Positions 25,664-32,255 of a stretch of 32,255 nucleotides of DNA are shown here, piece by piece (within the stretch, counting starts at the first letter, position 1; each line of letters opens with the position of its first letter). This DNA is from an uncultured Cellvibrionales bacterium (GTDB lineage Bacteria; Pseudomonadota; Gammaproteobacteria; Pseudomonadales; Cellvibrionaceae), in NCBI GenBank assembly GCA_913050115.1, contig CAJWZU010000032.1, forward strand, positions 1 through 32,255, written 5' to 3'. The position numbers and the translations under genes are program-made. The notes beneath the pieces were generated by a model. The model had not been told where the DNA came from, did no database searches, and saw only the letters and a program-made list of their open reading frames with translations.

Positions 25664-27139
25664 ATGTCACATAGTACGCATACCAATATTGTATGGCTTA
25701 GGAATGATCTGCGGCTCGACGATAACCCGGCGTTATCAGCAGCTCAGTCGCTTGGGCATCCAGTCCAGCTTGTGTACTATGTTCATAATCAACTGTGGAA
25801 AAGGCATTCTTGGGGTCCTACAAAAATTGATTTTGTCAAACGTACTATTCAGGCACTGTCTGCCCGAGCATTAGAATATAACCTACCCTTAGCCATCATC
25901 TCTGTCGACTCTACTAAAGATTTAGCTGACGATTTAGCCGAGCGTTGTAATAATCTGCACACTAAATCTGTGTATTTTAATCGTGAATATCCATTAGATG
26001 AGCGTACAAGAGATGCTTATATAACTAATCATCTAAAGAAATTTGGCATATCTTCTGAATCTTTCGATGATCGTATGTGTATAGCACCGGAAAAAATAAA
26101 AACTGGCTCAGACGGTGTTTATAAAGTGTTTACCCCCTTTAAGCGCTGTTGGTATCGCCACCTAGCTGAATCTGGAGGTGTAGCTAAATCTCGTTGCGTT
26201 ACTCAACCTAGTACGATTAGTTCATCGGCTATTGTTACCCCCATACATGACATAGAGGATCATTTCTCTATTTTTAAACAACAGGACCTATCAAAACTAT
26301 GGCCCGCCGGTGAAAAGGAAGCAAAACATCGTTTGAATGATTTTTGCCAAGATAACTTGTTGAAGTATGATCAAATGCGAGATATTCCATCAGAGTCTGC
26401 GACTTCTGGTTTATCACCTTACTTAGCGGTAGGTAGTTTGTCTGCAAGGCAATGTTTGTTAGCAGTATTAGCTTCATTAGGTCATTCAGCAGAAGATCAG
26501 TTAATGCAAGGCGGGCTTAGTCAGCCCGGAGCTAGTTGCTGGGTAAGTGAGTTAATTTGGCGCGAGTACTATCAATATTTGATGTTTCACTTCAGTGATT
26601 TGTCTAAATCTAGGCCGTTCAAGTTAGACACACAGTGGTTACCCTGGCGCACTGGAGAGGCTGCTGATCGTGATTTTGAAGCTTGGTGTTCCGGGAACAC
26701 AGGTTTTCCCATCATTGATGCTGCTATGCGGCAACTGCATGATACTGGTTGGATGCACAATCGTTTGCGTATGGTAACGGCAATGTTTTTAACTAAGCAT
26801 TTGCTGATAAATTGGCGTCGAGGTGAAGCCTATTTTTCAGAGAAGCTTATCGATTTAGATTTTTCATCGAACAATGGCGGTTGGCAGTGGAGTGCTTCAA
26901 CAGGTTGTGATGCGGTACCTTACTTTCGAATATTTAATCCTGTGGCACAAGGCCAGAGATTTGACACTGAGGGGAAATTTATCATTCGGTATTTTCCGGA
27001 GCTGTTAAAACTTTCTAAGAAGCAGCGTCACGATCCGCAGTCTCAGGCCGGTTATCCTGCGCCTATTGTTAATCTTAAAGCTGGTCGAGAAAGAGCATTG
27101 GCTGCTTTTAAAGAACTTAATAACAATCCGGTGGCATAA
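25664..27139 (+). CDS. phrB: Deoxyribodipyrimidine photolyase (class I CPD photolyase)
   Basis: Repairs cyclobutane pyrimidine dimers with blue light. 491 residues from ATG 25664. The N-terminal antenna domain opens IVWLRNDLRLDDNPAL. The FAD domain starts around residue 220, with TSGLSPYLAVGSLSARQCL, ELIWREYYQYLMFHF and DTGWMHNRLRMVTAMFLTKH. The signature SNNGGWQWSASTGCDAVPYF contains the dimer- and flavin-contacting residues, including the Trp of the electron-transfer chain. FDTEGKFIIRYFPEL completes the domain. The class I architecture of E. coli PhrB predicts a methenyltetrahydrofolate antenna, but that cannot be confirmed from sequence alone. The frame extends to GTG 25646 but is not family-like there. 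Confidence 0.95.
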   Translation: MSHSTHTNIVWLRNDLRLDDNPALSAAQSLGHPVQLVYYVHNQLWKRHSWGPTKIDFVKRTIQALSARALEYNLPLAIISVDSTKDLADDLAERCNNLHTKSVYFNREYPLDERTRDAYITNHLKKFGISSESFDDRMCIAPEKIKTGSDGVYKVFTPFKRCWYRHLAESGGVAKSRCVTQPSTISSSAIVTPIHDIEDHFSIFKQQDLSKLWPAGEKEAKHRLNDFCQDNLLKYDQMRDIPSESATSGLSPYLAVGSLSARQCLLAVLASLGHSAEDQLMQGGLSQPGASCWVSELIWREYYQYLMFHFSDLSKSRPFKLDTQWLPWRTGEAADRDFEAWCSGNTGFPIIDAAMRQLHDTGWMHNRLRMVTAMFLTKHLLINWRRGEAYFSEKLIDLDFSSNNGGWQWSASTGCDAVPYFRIFNPVAQGQRFDTEGKFIIRYFPELLKLSKKQRHDPQSQAGYPAPIVNLKAGRERALAAFKELNNNPVA

Positions 27140-27284
27140 CTAGGTTGTCGGTTTTAACATTAATGCATTCTTCGAATATTTGACAAACATAATATTTACC
27201 GGATCCTTTTTTTATAAAAATGATAATGTATCAATTAAGTGCTGTGATAAAATTAACCAATTAATTTGCAAGGATATTTTTTCA

Positions 27285-27827
27285 ATGTTAAAAAAAACAC
27301 TGTTGTTAATGACATCACTGCTTGTGTCTAGTTACGGACAAGCCGATGGTTGTGCTGACTGGACTAATCATGAGCTACGAAAATTACGCTCGAGCGAATC
27401 TATTAACTTCTGTGAATTTGAGGGTAAGCCCCTGTTGATTGTCAATACCGCCAGCAATTGTGGATTTACCCCGCAGTTTAAGTCGCTAGAGGCCGTGCAT
27501 CAAAAATATAAAGATCAAGGTTTGGTGGTTTTAGGTTTTCCTTCCAATGACTTCTTCCAAGAGGAAGGTGACGAGAAGGATACTGCAAAAATGTGTTATT
27601 TGAATTATGGTGTAACCTTTACCATGTTATCGCCGATTCCAGTGCGCGGTTCTGACGCCCATCCACTGTTTAAATATCTTGGCGATAATGCCGGATCACC
27701 AAAGTGGAATTTTAATAAATATCTTGTTAGTGCCGATAGAAAAACTATCACTAAATATGGCAGTTTAACCAAACCTGATGGCGAAAAGTTTCAGCAGGCT
27801 TTGTTGGGATTACTTGACAATAAATAG
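27285..27827 (+). CDS. Secreted glutathione peroxidase family protein
   Basis: 180 residues from ATG 27285 (AAGGA site about 10 bp upstream), with a signal peptide MLKKTLLLMTSLLVSSYGQA, so it is likely periplasmic. The thioredoxin-fold core shows VNTASNCGFTPQ, with the peroxidatic Cys59 (Cys, not Sec), and PKWNFNKYLVS with the catalytic Trp/Asn. The second canonical motif, normally FPCNQFGxQE, reads FPSNDFFQEE, so the usual Cys and Gln are replaced. NYGVTFTML is typical. Such forms usually use thioredoxin-like partners. The gene lies 145 bp after the photolyase on the same strand. Confidence 0.92.
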   Translation: MLKKTLLLMTSLLVSSYGQADGCADWTNHELRKLRSSESINFCEFEGKPLLIVNTASNCGFTPQFKSLEAVHQKYKDQGLVVLGFPSNDFFQEEGDEKDTAKMCYLNYGVTFTMLSPIPVRGSDAHPLFKYLGDNAGSPKWNFNKYLVSADRKTITKYGSLTKPDGEKFQQALLGLLDNK

Positions 27828-28146
27828 CTTATTCAAGTTAGATATTTAGCATAATCAATTATTATCTGTAATTGCAGATAGCTTTAGTGCAAGCTTTAAT
27901 TATAGTTCTGCGTTATCAAAGAACACAATTTGTACGGCTTGCATTAATACAAGTGAGCTTATAACAGGATTAACTTCAGCACCTGGGATGCAGTATCGCG
28001 TTGGAACATTTACTTAAATATATAATTGAAGGAATAATTAATAATTTCGATCAGCGAAACCAAACCCAAAGCCTAGTAAAAAACTGTTCTACGTTGACTA
28101 TGAGACTTTCTAAAGAACAGGTTTTAAGGTTGCAAATATTGATACG
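27828..28146. other. 319-bp convergent gap after the glutathione peroxidase gene
   Basis: Contains a near-perfect palindrome, TATCTGTAATTGCAGATA (27863-27880), 36 bp after the stop. It could fold into a short 3' hairpin but has no clean T tract. A plus-strand frame beginning TTG at 28001 runs into the opposite gene and is not convincing. Confidence 0.5.
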
Positions 28147-29139
28147 TTACGCATTGTCAACAGGTAATATTCCGGCCAGAGGTGAATGTTGCTCTAGTTG
28201 TTGCCTCAATCGGTCACTGTACAGGCTGTTATCTAAAACCGGTGCGCGCGTTAAGTCGGTGTCATAATTGTTTTGTTTAAATCTCGTATTAAACTCAGAG
28301 TCCAAATGCTGTTTCCGCAAACTTGTCGATAATGAAGCGATGGCTTCGATATTGTGGTCTCGGTTAAATCTAGAAAATCCGTTATAGCAAAAATTCTCTT
28401 CAACATGGCGATTGCTGAGTTCTAGACAAGTATCCATTAGCTGATGGTAAAGATGATTACTATCATGCTGATGTAATAATATGGAAATTGGCTTGTTGGG
28501 TCGATCAATCAGTTCCTGTAATCTTGTCTTTTCTGATGTATGTAATCTAATGTCCATCAACCACAAATCTTCTTTCAGTGATGTAATGGCTACTAATTCG
28601 AAGTGGCAGTGGTCGTAGTGGAGTTTAGCCAATGTGCTCCTGATGTCATCAATAGATTCATAGCTCTGAATCTGTGATCGTTCAAGAAGTTGCTGATGTT
28701 GTGCCATTAACGGCAAGTCGTGATGATTATTAAAAGGTGTGGACGTGAAGCCCTTCTCCTCTAAGCGAAACATCTCACGGACTTCGTGCTCACGTGCTTT
28801 TTGTAGTGCCAGAAAAGCGGTTTGAATAATTTCCGACGTGGGCAGTTGCGGCTCAATCCGCCATTTTCGACCATATACGATTTTATCGCAATCGGCCCCA
28901 TGAGTCTGATAATTGTCAGCACCTATAATACCCACTTGAATGTACAAACCGCTGTCGTCTTCGCATACAAAGAGTGGGTAGCGATCACTGTAAACAATAG
29001 CGGTAATTATATTTTTAACGGTATTGGCATTATGATTAAACACCAAATAATGCTGTGGAATACATTTCTTTCCATTACTGAGACGAGTGGATGGTGCATT
29101 TTCTAGAATTGATTCGCCGGGTAGCAGTAGATATTCCAT
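28147..29139 (-). CDS. Conserved-looking hypothetical protein, 330 residues
   Basis: A long clean frame from ATG 29139. The first 60 residues (MEYLLLPGESILENAP, HYLVFNHNANTVKNIITAIV) are followed by LFVCEDDSGLYIQVGIIG and KIVYGRKWRIEPQLPTSEII. These strongly conserved-looking stretches give the impression of a structured domain. Then comes QTAFLALQKAREHEVREMF, a charged helix, and a His-rich C-terminal half (ILLHQHDSNHLYHQLMD). No signal peptide or membrane segment. I do not recognise a named domain; I have the impression of relatives in Pseudomonas-like genomes but cannot confirm it. It is transcribed away from the 779-bp gap. Confidence 0.75.
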   Translation of the reverse strand: MEYLLLPGESILENAPSTRLSNGKKCIPQHYLVFNHNANTVKNIITAIVYSDRYPLFVCEDDSGLYIQVGIIGADNYQTHGADCDKIVYGRKWRIEPQLPTSEIIQTAFLALQKAREHEVREMFRLEEKGFTSTPFNNHHDLPLMAQHQQLLERSQIQSYESIDDIRSTLAKLHYDHCHFELVAITSLKEDLWLMDIRLHTSEKTRLQELIDRPNKPISILLHQHDSNHLYHQLMDTCLELSNRHVEENFCYNGFSRFNRDHNIEAIASLSTSLRKQHLDSEFNTRFKQNNYDTDLTRAPVLDNSLYSDRLRQQLEQHSPLAGILPVDNA

Positions 29140-29918
29140 TGTAATATTAATCCTGTACCAAAAAAAACGCCATAGACACAGCGTATGTGACTATAGCGAA
29201 AGCACTTGAATGGTAGTGCCATCAAGTGTAAAAAGCATATACATATATGCGTAAGGGACACTATTTTATACGCGCGCATCCGCTATTAGGATCATAGTTT
29301 TATTCAAAATAATGCAAATTACCTTTGTGGCCCTCAACTATCCCCGTTGAGGCTAAAAAAACGTTTAATCCCACCTTGTTCAATAGTTTCAATGAGGACA
29401 GTAGCGAGTAAAGTTATGAATAGAGTAAAAAATAGCCTTAAACAGCTGTTTTGGCTCAAGTCTTAAAATATTTGAAAGTTTCAGTATGCTTAGGCGTCAA
29501 TATTGCAAAATCAACCCAACATGGATCGGGTCAACGCACAGAGCGTTATTCTGCTGTAAATGACTAGGTAGTCTGCCTATTAATAATAGTGCTAGCTTTA
29601 CTGAATCTTTTGTTCATCGGCTATCTCATCCTCACCCTCTTCAAAGCGTCAATAGTCGAATGTTTTGCTCTATAAATGTTACGGGCTAAGACCTTCATAT
29701 GAGCGATCTATGTTTACGTGTAGCCTACCGGCAGACCACATAGCTACTGGTATTAGTCCTTAAATAGGTATCATTGTATTCAATCTCATTCCTCCCTATA
29801 GAATCAATACACTTACCTATGCCTTCCTTATATAAAAATTTGGTATTAGAGAGACAAATCTAATTGAACAGCTGGCTCGTACAAATCTTTAGTATCATGC
29901 GATGTAGAGGTAGTTGTT
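29140..29918. other. 779-bp gene-free gap with hairpins
   Basis: No family-like frame on either strand. Visible structures are a hairpin CACTTGAATGG/CCATCAAGTG (29203-29228, one bulge), a palindrome GCATATACATATATGC (29235-29250), and a hairpin CCTCAAC-N7-GTTGAGG (29332-29352) followed by an A tract. A 24-codon frame at 29392-29466 would encode a cationic amphipathic peptide but lacks a ribosome binding site. Confidence 0.6.
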
Positions 29919-30425
29919 ATGAACAGATTATTTTTTGTTGTATCGTCACTAGAGAGCGTCGAAAGTGTAGAAAATGACCTGATAGGGGGCGGGATAAATG
30001 AGTCTCATATCCATCTTTTGAGCAGTCAGCCCAATGAAGCTGATAAGCGTAATCTACATGAGGTCTCATCCTTGGCCAAAAGTGACGTCTATCAATCTAC
30101 TTTGAAAGGCATACCTATAGGCGTATTACTAGCTTCGGCGGTGGTAGCATTAACCCATTATTACAGTTGGTATACCCAATTTACTTGGGTACCTTTTATA
30201 TTTCTTGCCATACTAGTCATGGGCTTCAGTTGTTGGGAGTTCGGTCTGTGGGGAATACAACATAGAAATAGTGAATTGTCACAATTTGATAACACTATAG
30301 ATAAAGGTAGGCATGTGCTGCTAATCGATAGTGATAGCAATGATCGTGAAAAAATTAAGTCTATCTGCTTAAATGTAGGTGATGTTTTTTATGCGGGTGC
30401 GCGAAATATTCATACTCCCATATAA
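29919..30425 (+). CDS. Small two-helix membrane protein of unknown function
   Basis: 168 residues. A soluble N-terminal part (about 1-60) with RLFFVVSSLESVESVENDLI and ESHIHLLSSQ is followed by two hydrophobic segments, about 68-84 and 90-110. A C-terminal soluble part (HVLLIDSDSNDREKIKSIC) ends the protein. The layout of a ferredoxin-like N-terminal lobe, a central membrane hairpin and a C-terminal VDVP-like strand is shared by a widespread group of small gammaproteobacterial membrane proteins. They have no established function and are sometimes linked to stress responses. I place it there by pattern only. Confidence 0.7.
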   Translation: MNRLFFVVSSLESVESVENDLIGGGINESHIHLLSSQPNEADKRNLHEVSSLAKSDVYQSTLKGIPIGVLLASAVVALTHYYSWYTQFTWVPFIFLAILVMGFSCWEFGLWGIQHRNSELSQFDNTIDKGRHVLLIDSDSNDREKIKSICLNVGDVFYAGARNIHTPI

Positions 30426-30629
30426 ATCCTTAATAACTGGCCTTAACTATTTATTTATACGTTAGTGAAATTTCAGAATCATGTATTCTCGTATTGTATA
30501 TTAATTGTTTTATTGGGTGAAATTTTTGGTATTACTTTGCTACTTCATTGTTCCGATTAGTTAACGTAATGATCCATATATAAGGTGCGCGCGTATACTG
30601 GTAATAACTTAATAAAAATGGGTGCTAAT

Positions 30630-30911
30630 ATGAACTTTTTTAGAAAATCTAACACTGGAACGGCTGAAATTCTTAGTTATGCAGACAGCAGTCATTACTT
30701 AGTGTCCATATGTAAAAAACTTGAAACTAATAGTGTTTTTATTAAGTCTAAAAATAACAAAATACGTAAATTTAACAGCCTTTTTGAAGCAGAGTATTAC
30801 TTACATCATAGAGGGTTTGACAAAGCTGTGTTGAGAATGCAGTCGGCTTATGAAGAGGTTGTAAGTGGCACCTGCGAAGATTCTTTACTGACTATTCCTC
30901 TTGCGCACTGA
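30630..30911 (+). CDS. DUF6482-like small protein
   Basis: 93 residues from ATG 30630, with GGGTG seven bases upstream; longer in-frame starts exist at 30618 and 30585. HYLVSICKKLETNSVFIKSK, IRKFNSLFEAEYYLHHRG and the ending MQSAYEEV...LLTIPLAH follow the pattern I associate with DUF6482 (strand pair, short helix, then a SAYDEM-like motif and RVPL end). Cytoplasmic, unknown function. It lies 43 bp before the SOUL gene on the same strand. Confidence 0.6.
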   Translation: MNFFRKSNTGTAEILSYADSSHYLVSICKKLETNSVFIKSKNNKIRKFNSLFEAEYYLHHRGFDKAVLRMQSAYEEVVSGTCEDSLLTIPLAH

Positions 30912-30939
30912 TCTTTCATTTAGTACCTGATGTGTACTC

Positions 30940-30945
30940 TTGAGG
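30940..30945 (+). promoter_or_regulatory. Ribosome binding site that decides the SOUL start
   Basis: TTGAGG, 9 bp before GTG 30955. The frame is open from TTG 30940, but that codon is itself part of this site, so GTG is the better start. Confidence 0.55.
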
Positions 30946-30954
30946 CTTTATTCC

Positions 30955-31590
30955 GTGTCTAAATTAATAAGTTTTATTGGTGTATTAATTGCTGTTCTTG
31001 TATTGAGTGTCGATTCAGTGTCTGCCGAAGAGGCGAAATATACGGTAGTTCATACTGATGATATTTTCGAAGTAAGGTCTTATGATTCTCACATTCTCGC
31101 CGAAGTGACGGTGCAAAGTGATTTTGAAGATGCCGGCGGAGATGCTTTTAGACCATTATTTAACTACATTTCAGGTAATAATATTAACAGCCAGAAAGTA
31201 TCGATGACAGCACCAGTATCTCAACAAGGGGCCGGACAAAAGATATCGATGACTTCTCCTGTCAGCCAAACGGGTAATGATGATTTTTGGGTTGTAAGTT
31301 TTATGATGCCCTCTGAATATTCGTTAGACACATTACCAACGCCATTAAACCCTAATGTTTCATTAAGGCTGGTGCCTGCTCGATATATTGCTTCAGTGAA
31401 ATATTCTGGTTTTTGGAGCCAAGATCGATACCAAAATCATTATAGTAAACTCATAGAATGGGTAGTAGATAAGAATCTCATGGCTGTAGGTGAACCTGTT
31501 TGGGCTAGGTATAACGCTCCATATACTCCATGGTTTCTACGCAGGAATGAAATTTTGTTACCTATTGAAGGTATTAATTCGTATAGATAA
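30955..31590 (+). CDS. SOUL-type heme-binding family protein, secreted
   Basis: 211 residues from GTG 30955. The N-terminal signal peptide (KLISFIGVLIAVLVLSVDSVSA) predicts a periplasmic protein. The SOUL/HBP fold is seen in YTVVHTDDIFEVRSYDSHI, AFRPLFNYISGNN, the twin KVSMTAPVSQQ and KISMTSPVSQT stretches, and VSFMMPSEYSLDTLPTPLNP. It ends with AGARYNAPYTPWFLRRNEIL-like residues (read WARYNAPYTPWFLRRNEI), the conserved C-terminal motif. SOUL proteins bind heme or tetrapyrroles; the exact role of bacterial members is unsettled. It fits an oxidative or light-stress neighbourhood. Confidence 0.92.
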   Translation: MSKLISFIGVLIAVLVLSVDSVSAEEAKYTVVHTDDIFEVRSYDSHILAEVTVQSDFEDAGGDAFRPLFNYISGNNINSQKVSMTAPVSQQGAGQKISMTSPVSQTGNDDFWVVSFMMPSEYSLDTLPTPLNPNVSLRLVPARYIASVKYSGFWSQDRYQNHYSKLIEWVVDKNLMAVGEPVWARYNAPYTPWFLRRNEILLPIEGINSYR

Positions 31591-31759
31591 GTATAATTAC
31601 TTCTATTCTCATAAACGATAATTTATTCACTTATACTATTCACTGGTGTTAAATTTTTAATTTGGGGTCTAAGGCTGTTATGCCTTCGGCAGCATTTATT
31701 TTATGTTGGTGATGTTATTTTTCTTTGAACCAAGGTAATACCTACTGCGTAGATTTTTT

Positions 31760-32032
31760 ATGTCACATAGAGCATTGGACTTCCATAAAATACTATTAGC
31801 CAGTGAGAATATTCGTTTGCATGGGGAAAGATCATCCGAACTTTATGTCCTTGATGGTGTGTCTTTAAGTACAGGTTATGATGGTTACTCAATTACCCTT
31901 AGTAACAATAAAGTTTCTTTGGCTTTGCACTTTCATAATACCTTTAATCTAGATTCACCTAGCCGCTCAGACACAGAGGATTTCTTTAAACAACTGGATG
32001 GCATTAATAACCGCAAGTTCAATGATTGTTGA
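31760..32032 (+). CDS. DUF3081 family protein
   Basis: 90 residues. ILLASENIRLHGERSSELYV, LDGVSLSTGYDGYSITLSNN and VSLALHFHNTFNLDSP follow the pattern I know for DUF3081 (short helix with NHGE-like turn, then YDGYTVYLSD and IFFHNKFQLD). A small soluble protein of unknown function found in marine gammaproteobacteria. There is no good ribosome binding site directly before ATG 31760; AAGG lies about 25 bp upstream. It stands alone. Confidence 0.8.
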   Translation: MSHRALDFHKILLASENIRLHGERSSELYVLDGVSLSTGYDGYSITLSNNKVSLALHFHNTFNLDSPSRSDTEDFFKQLDGINNRKFNDC

Positions 32033-32161
32033 GTTAGTATATGCTTCATTGATGCGTATGTTAATTGCGCATATTGCTAGCTTAAATTTGGTTACTGTCG
32101 AAAAAATTGTTCGGTAACACCACTGTCGAGATGCAGTCTTTATTTTGCCCTAGGGTTAGAT

Positions 32162-32255
32162 TTATTTGTTGACGACATTTTCTAAATTTTCAGTATGCTT
32201 ACCCTGCTTACCCTGCTTACCCTGCTTACCCTGCTTACCCTGCTTACCCTGCTTA
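32162..32255 (-). CDS. Possible 3' end of a gene entering from the right edge (Lys-Gln-Gly repeats)
   Basis: Read on the minus strand from the right edge, the frame is open for 30 complete codons: repeated Lys-Gln-Gly triplets encoded by the 9-bp repeat, then KHTENLENVVNK and a TAA at 32162-32164. Non-repetitive codons after the repeat make a real C-terminus conceivable. The opposite strand is also open from ATG 32195 (Leu-Thr-Leu repeats), so the coding strand is uncertain and the gene is truncated by the window. Confidence 0.25.
   Translation of the reverse strand, partial: KQGKQGKQGKQGKQGKQGKHTENLENVVNK
32196..32255. repeat. 9-bp tandem repeat (TGCTTACCC), at least 6.6 perfect copies, cut by window end
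   Basis: The unit TGCTTACCC repeats without error from 32196 to the last base, so the true length is unknown. As the unit is a multiple of three, copy-number change keeps any reading frame open: Lys-Gln-Gly on the minus strand, Leu-Thr-Leu on the plus strand. Confidence 0.97.

Noticed and set aside
25329-25664. 111-codon plus-strand frame overlapping the photolyase start
   Set aside because: TTG start without ribosome binding site, no family resemblance, ends inside the photolyase start codon region.
27180-27185. Perfect TTGACA -35 box upstream of the glutathione peroxidase gene
   Set aside because: No acceptable -10 hexamer at 16-18 bp; the nearest TATAAA is 27 bp away.
28001-28267. 88-codon plus-strand frame after the glutathione peroxidase gene
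   Set aside because: TTG start and 121 bp overlap with the convergent, much better supported 330-residue gene.
29332-29352. CCTCAAC/GTTGAGG hairpin considered as a terminator
   Set aside because: It is followed by an A tract, and on the other strand the T tract lies before the stem, so the layout is wrong on both strands.

Overview
The window reads as a chromosomal segment of a marine-type gammaproteobacterium, probably related to the Cellvibrionales/Pseudomonadales. I infer this from family content and from gene order: ubiE-ubiJ-ubiB-hisI-hisE-tatA-tatB-tatC and pip-dtd are arrangements I know from Pseudomonas. FolX/FolM and the small families DUF3081, DUF6435, DUF6482 and DUF2860 are also typical of this class. 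No tRNA, rRNA, CRISPR array, integrase or insertion sequence is visible.

Left half (1-16.7 kb, visibly richer in GC, densely packed). It holds a glutathione S-transferase convergent with ferrochelatase (hemH). A class II histone-deacetylase-like protein is convergent with a Pat-type protein acetyltransferase, making a possible acetylation/deacetylation pair. Next come a Gfo/Idh/MocA oxidoreductase, a secreted TraB/GumN protein, and 3-methyladenine DNA glycosylase I (tag), whose 3' end has been copied in tandem downstream in 89-bp units. Proline iminopeptidase and D-aminoacyl-tRNA deacylase follow. The leftward block ubiE-ubiJ-ubiB-hisI-hisE-tatABC covers ubiquinone synthesis, histidine synthesis and Tat export. 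A small secreted phospholipase-A2-like protein diverges from ubiE.

Right half (16.7-32.3 kb, visibly AT-richer, loosely packed accessory DNA). It opens with a PhyH-type dioxygenase and a broken DUF2293 gene. A light/oxidative-stress-flavoured set follows: SDR + DUF393 + DUF3429 (one leftward unit), folX-folE-folM (tetrahydromonapterin synthesis, a second leftward unit), a DUF6435 microprotein, a DUF2860 outer-membrane barrel, a DNA photolyase and a secreted glutathione peroxidase. Further on are two proteins without a named family, a two-helix membrane protein, a DUF6482 protein, a secreted SOUL heme-binding protein and a DUF3081 protein. The window ends inside a 9-bp tandem repeat that is open on both strands.

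The most interesting system-level reading is that the photolyase, the monapterin pathway and the SDR/DUF393/DUF3429 unit form one photoprotection module. An inverted TATACA-N10-TGTATA site sits in front of the DUF3429 unit and resembles operators of LitR/CarH-type light regulators. Several long AT-rich gaps (20082-20727, 24695-25663, 29140-29918) hold no gene I can support.
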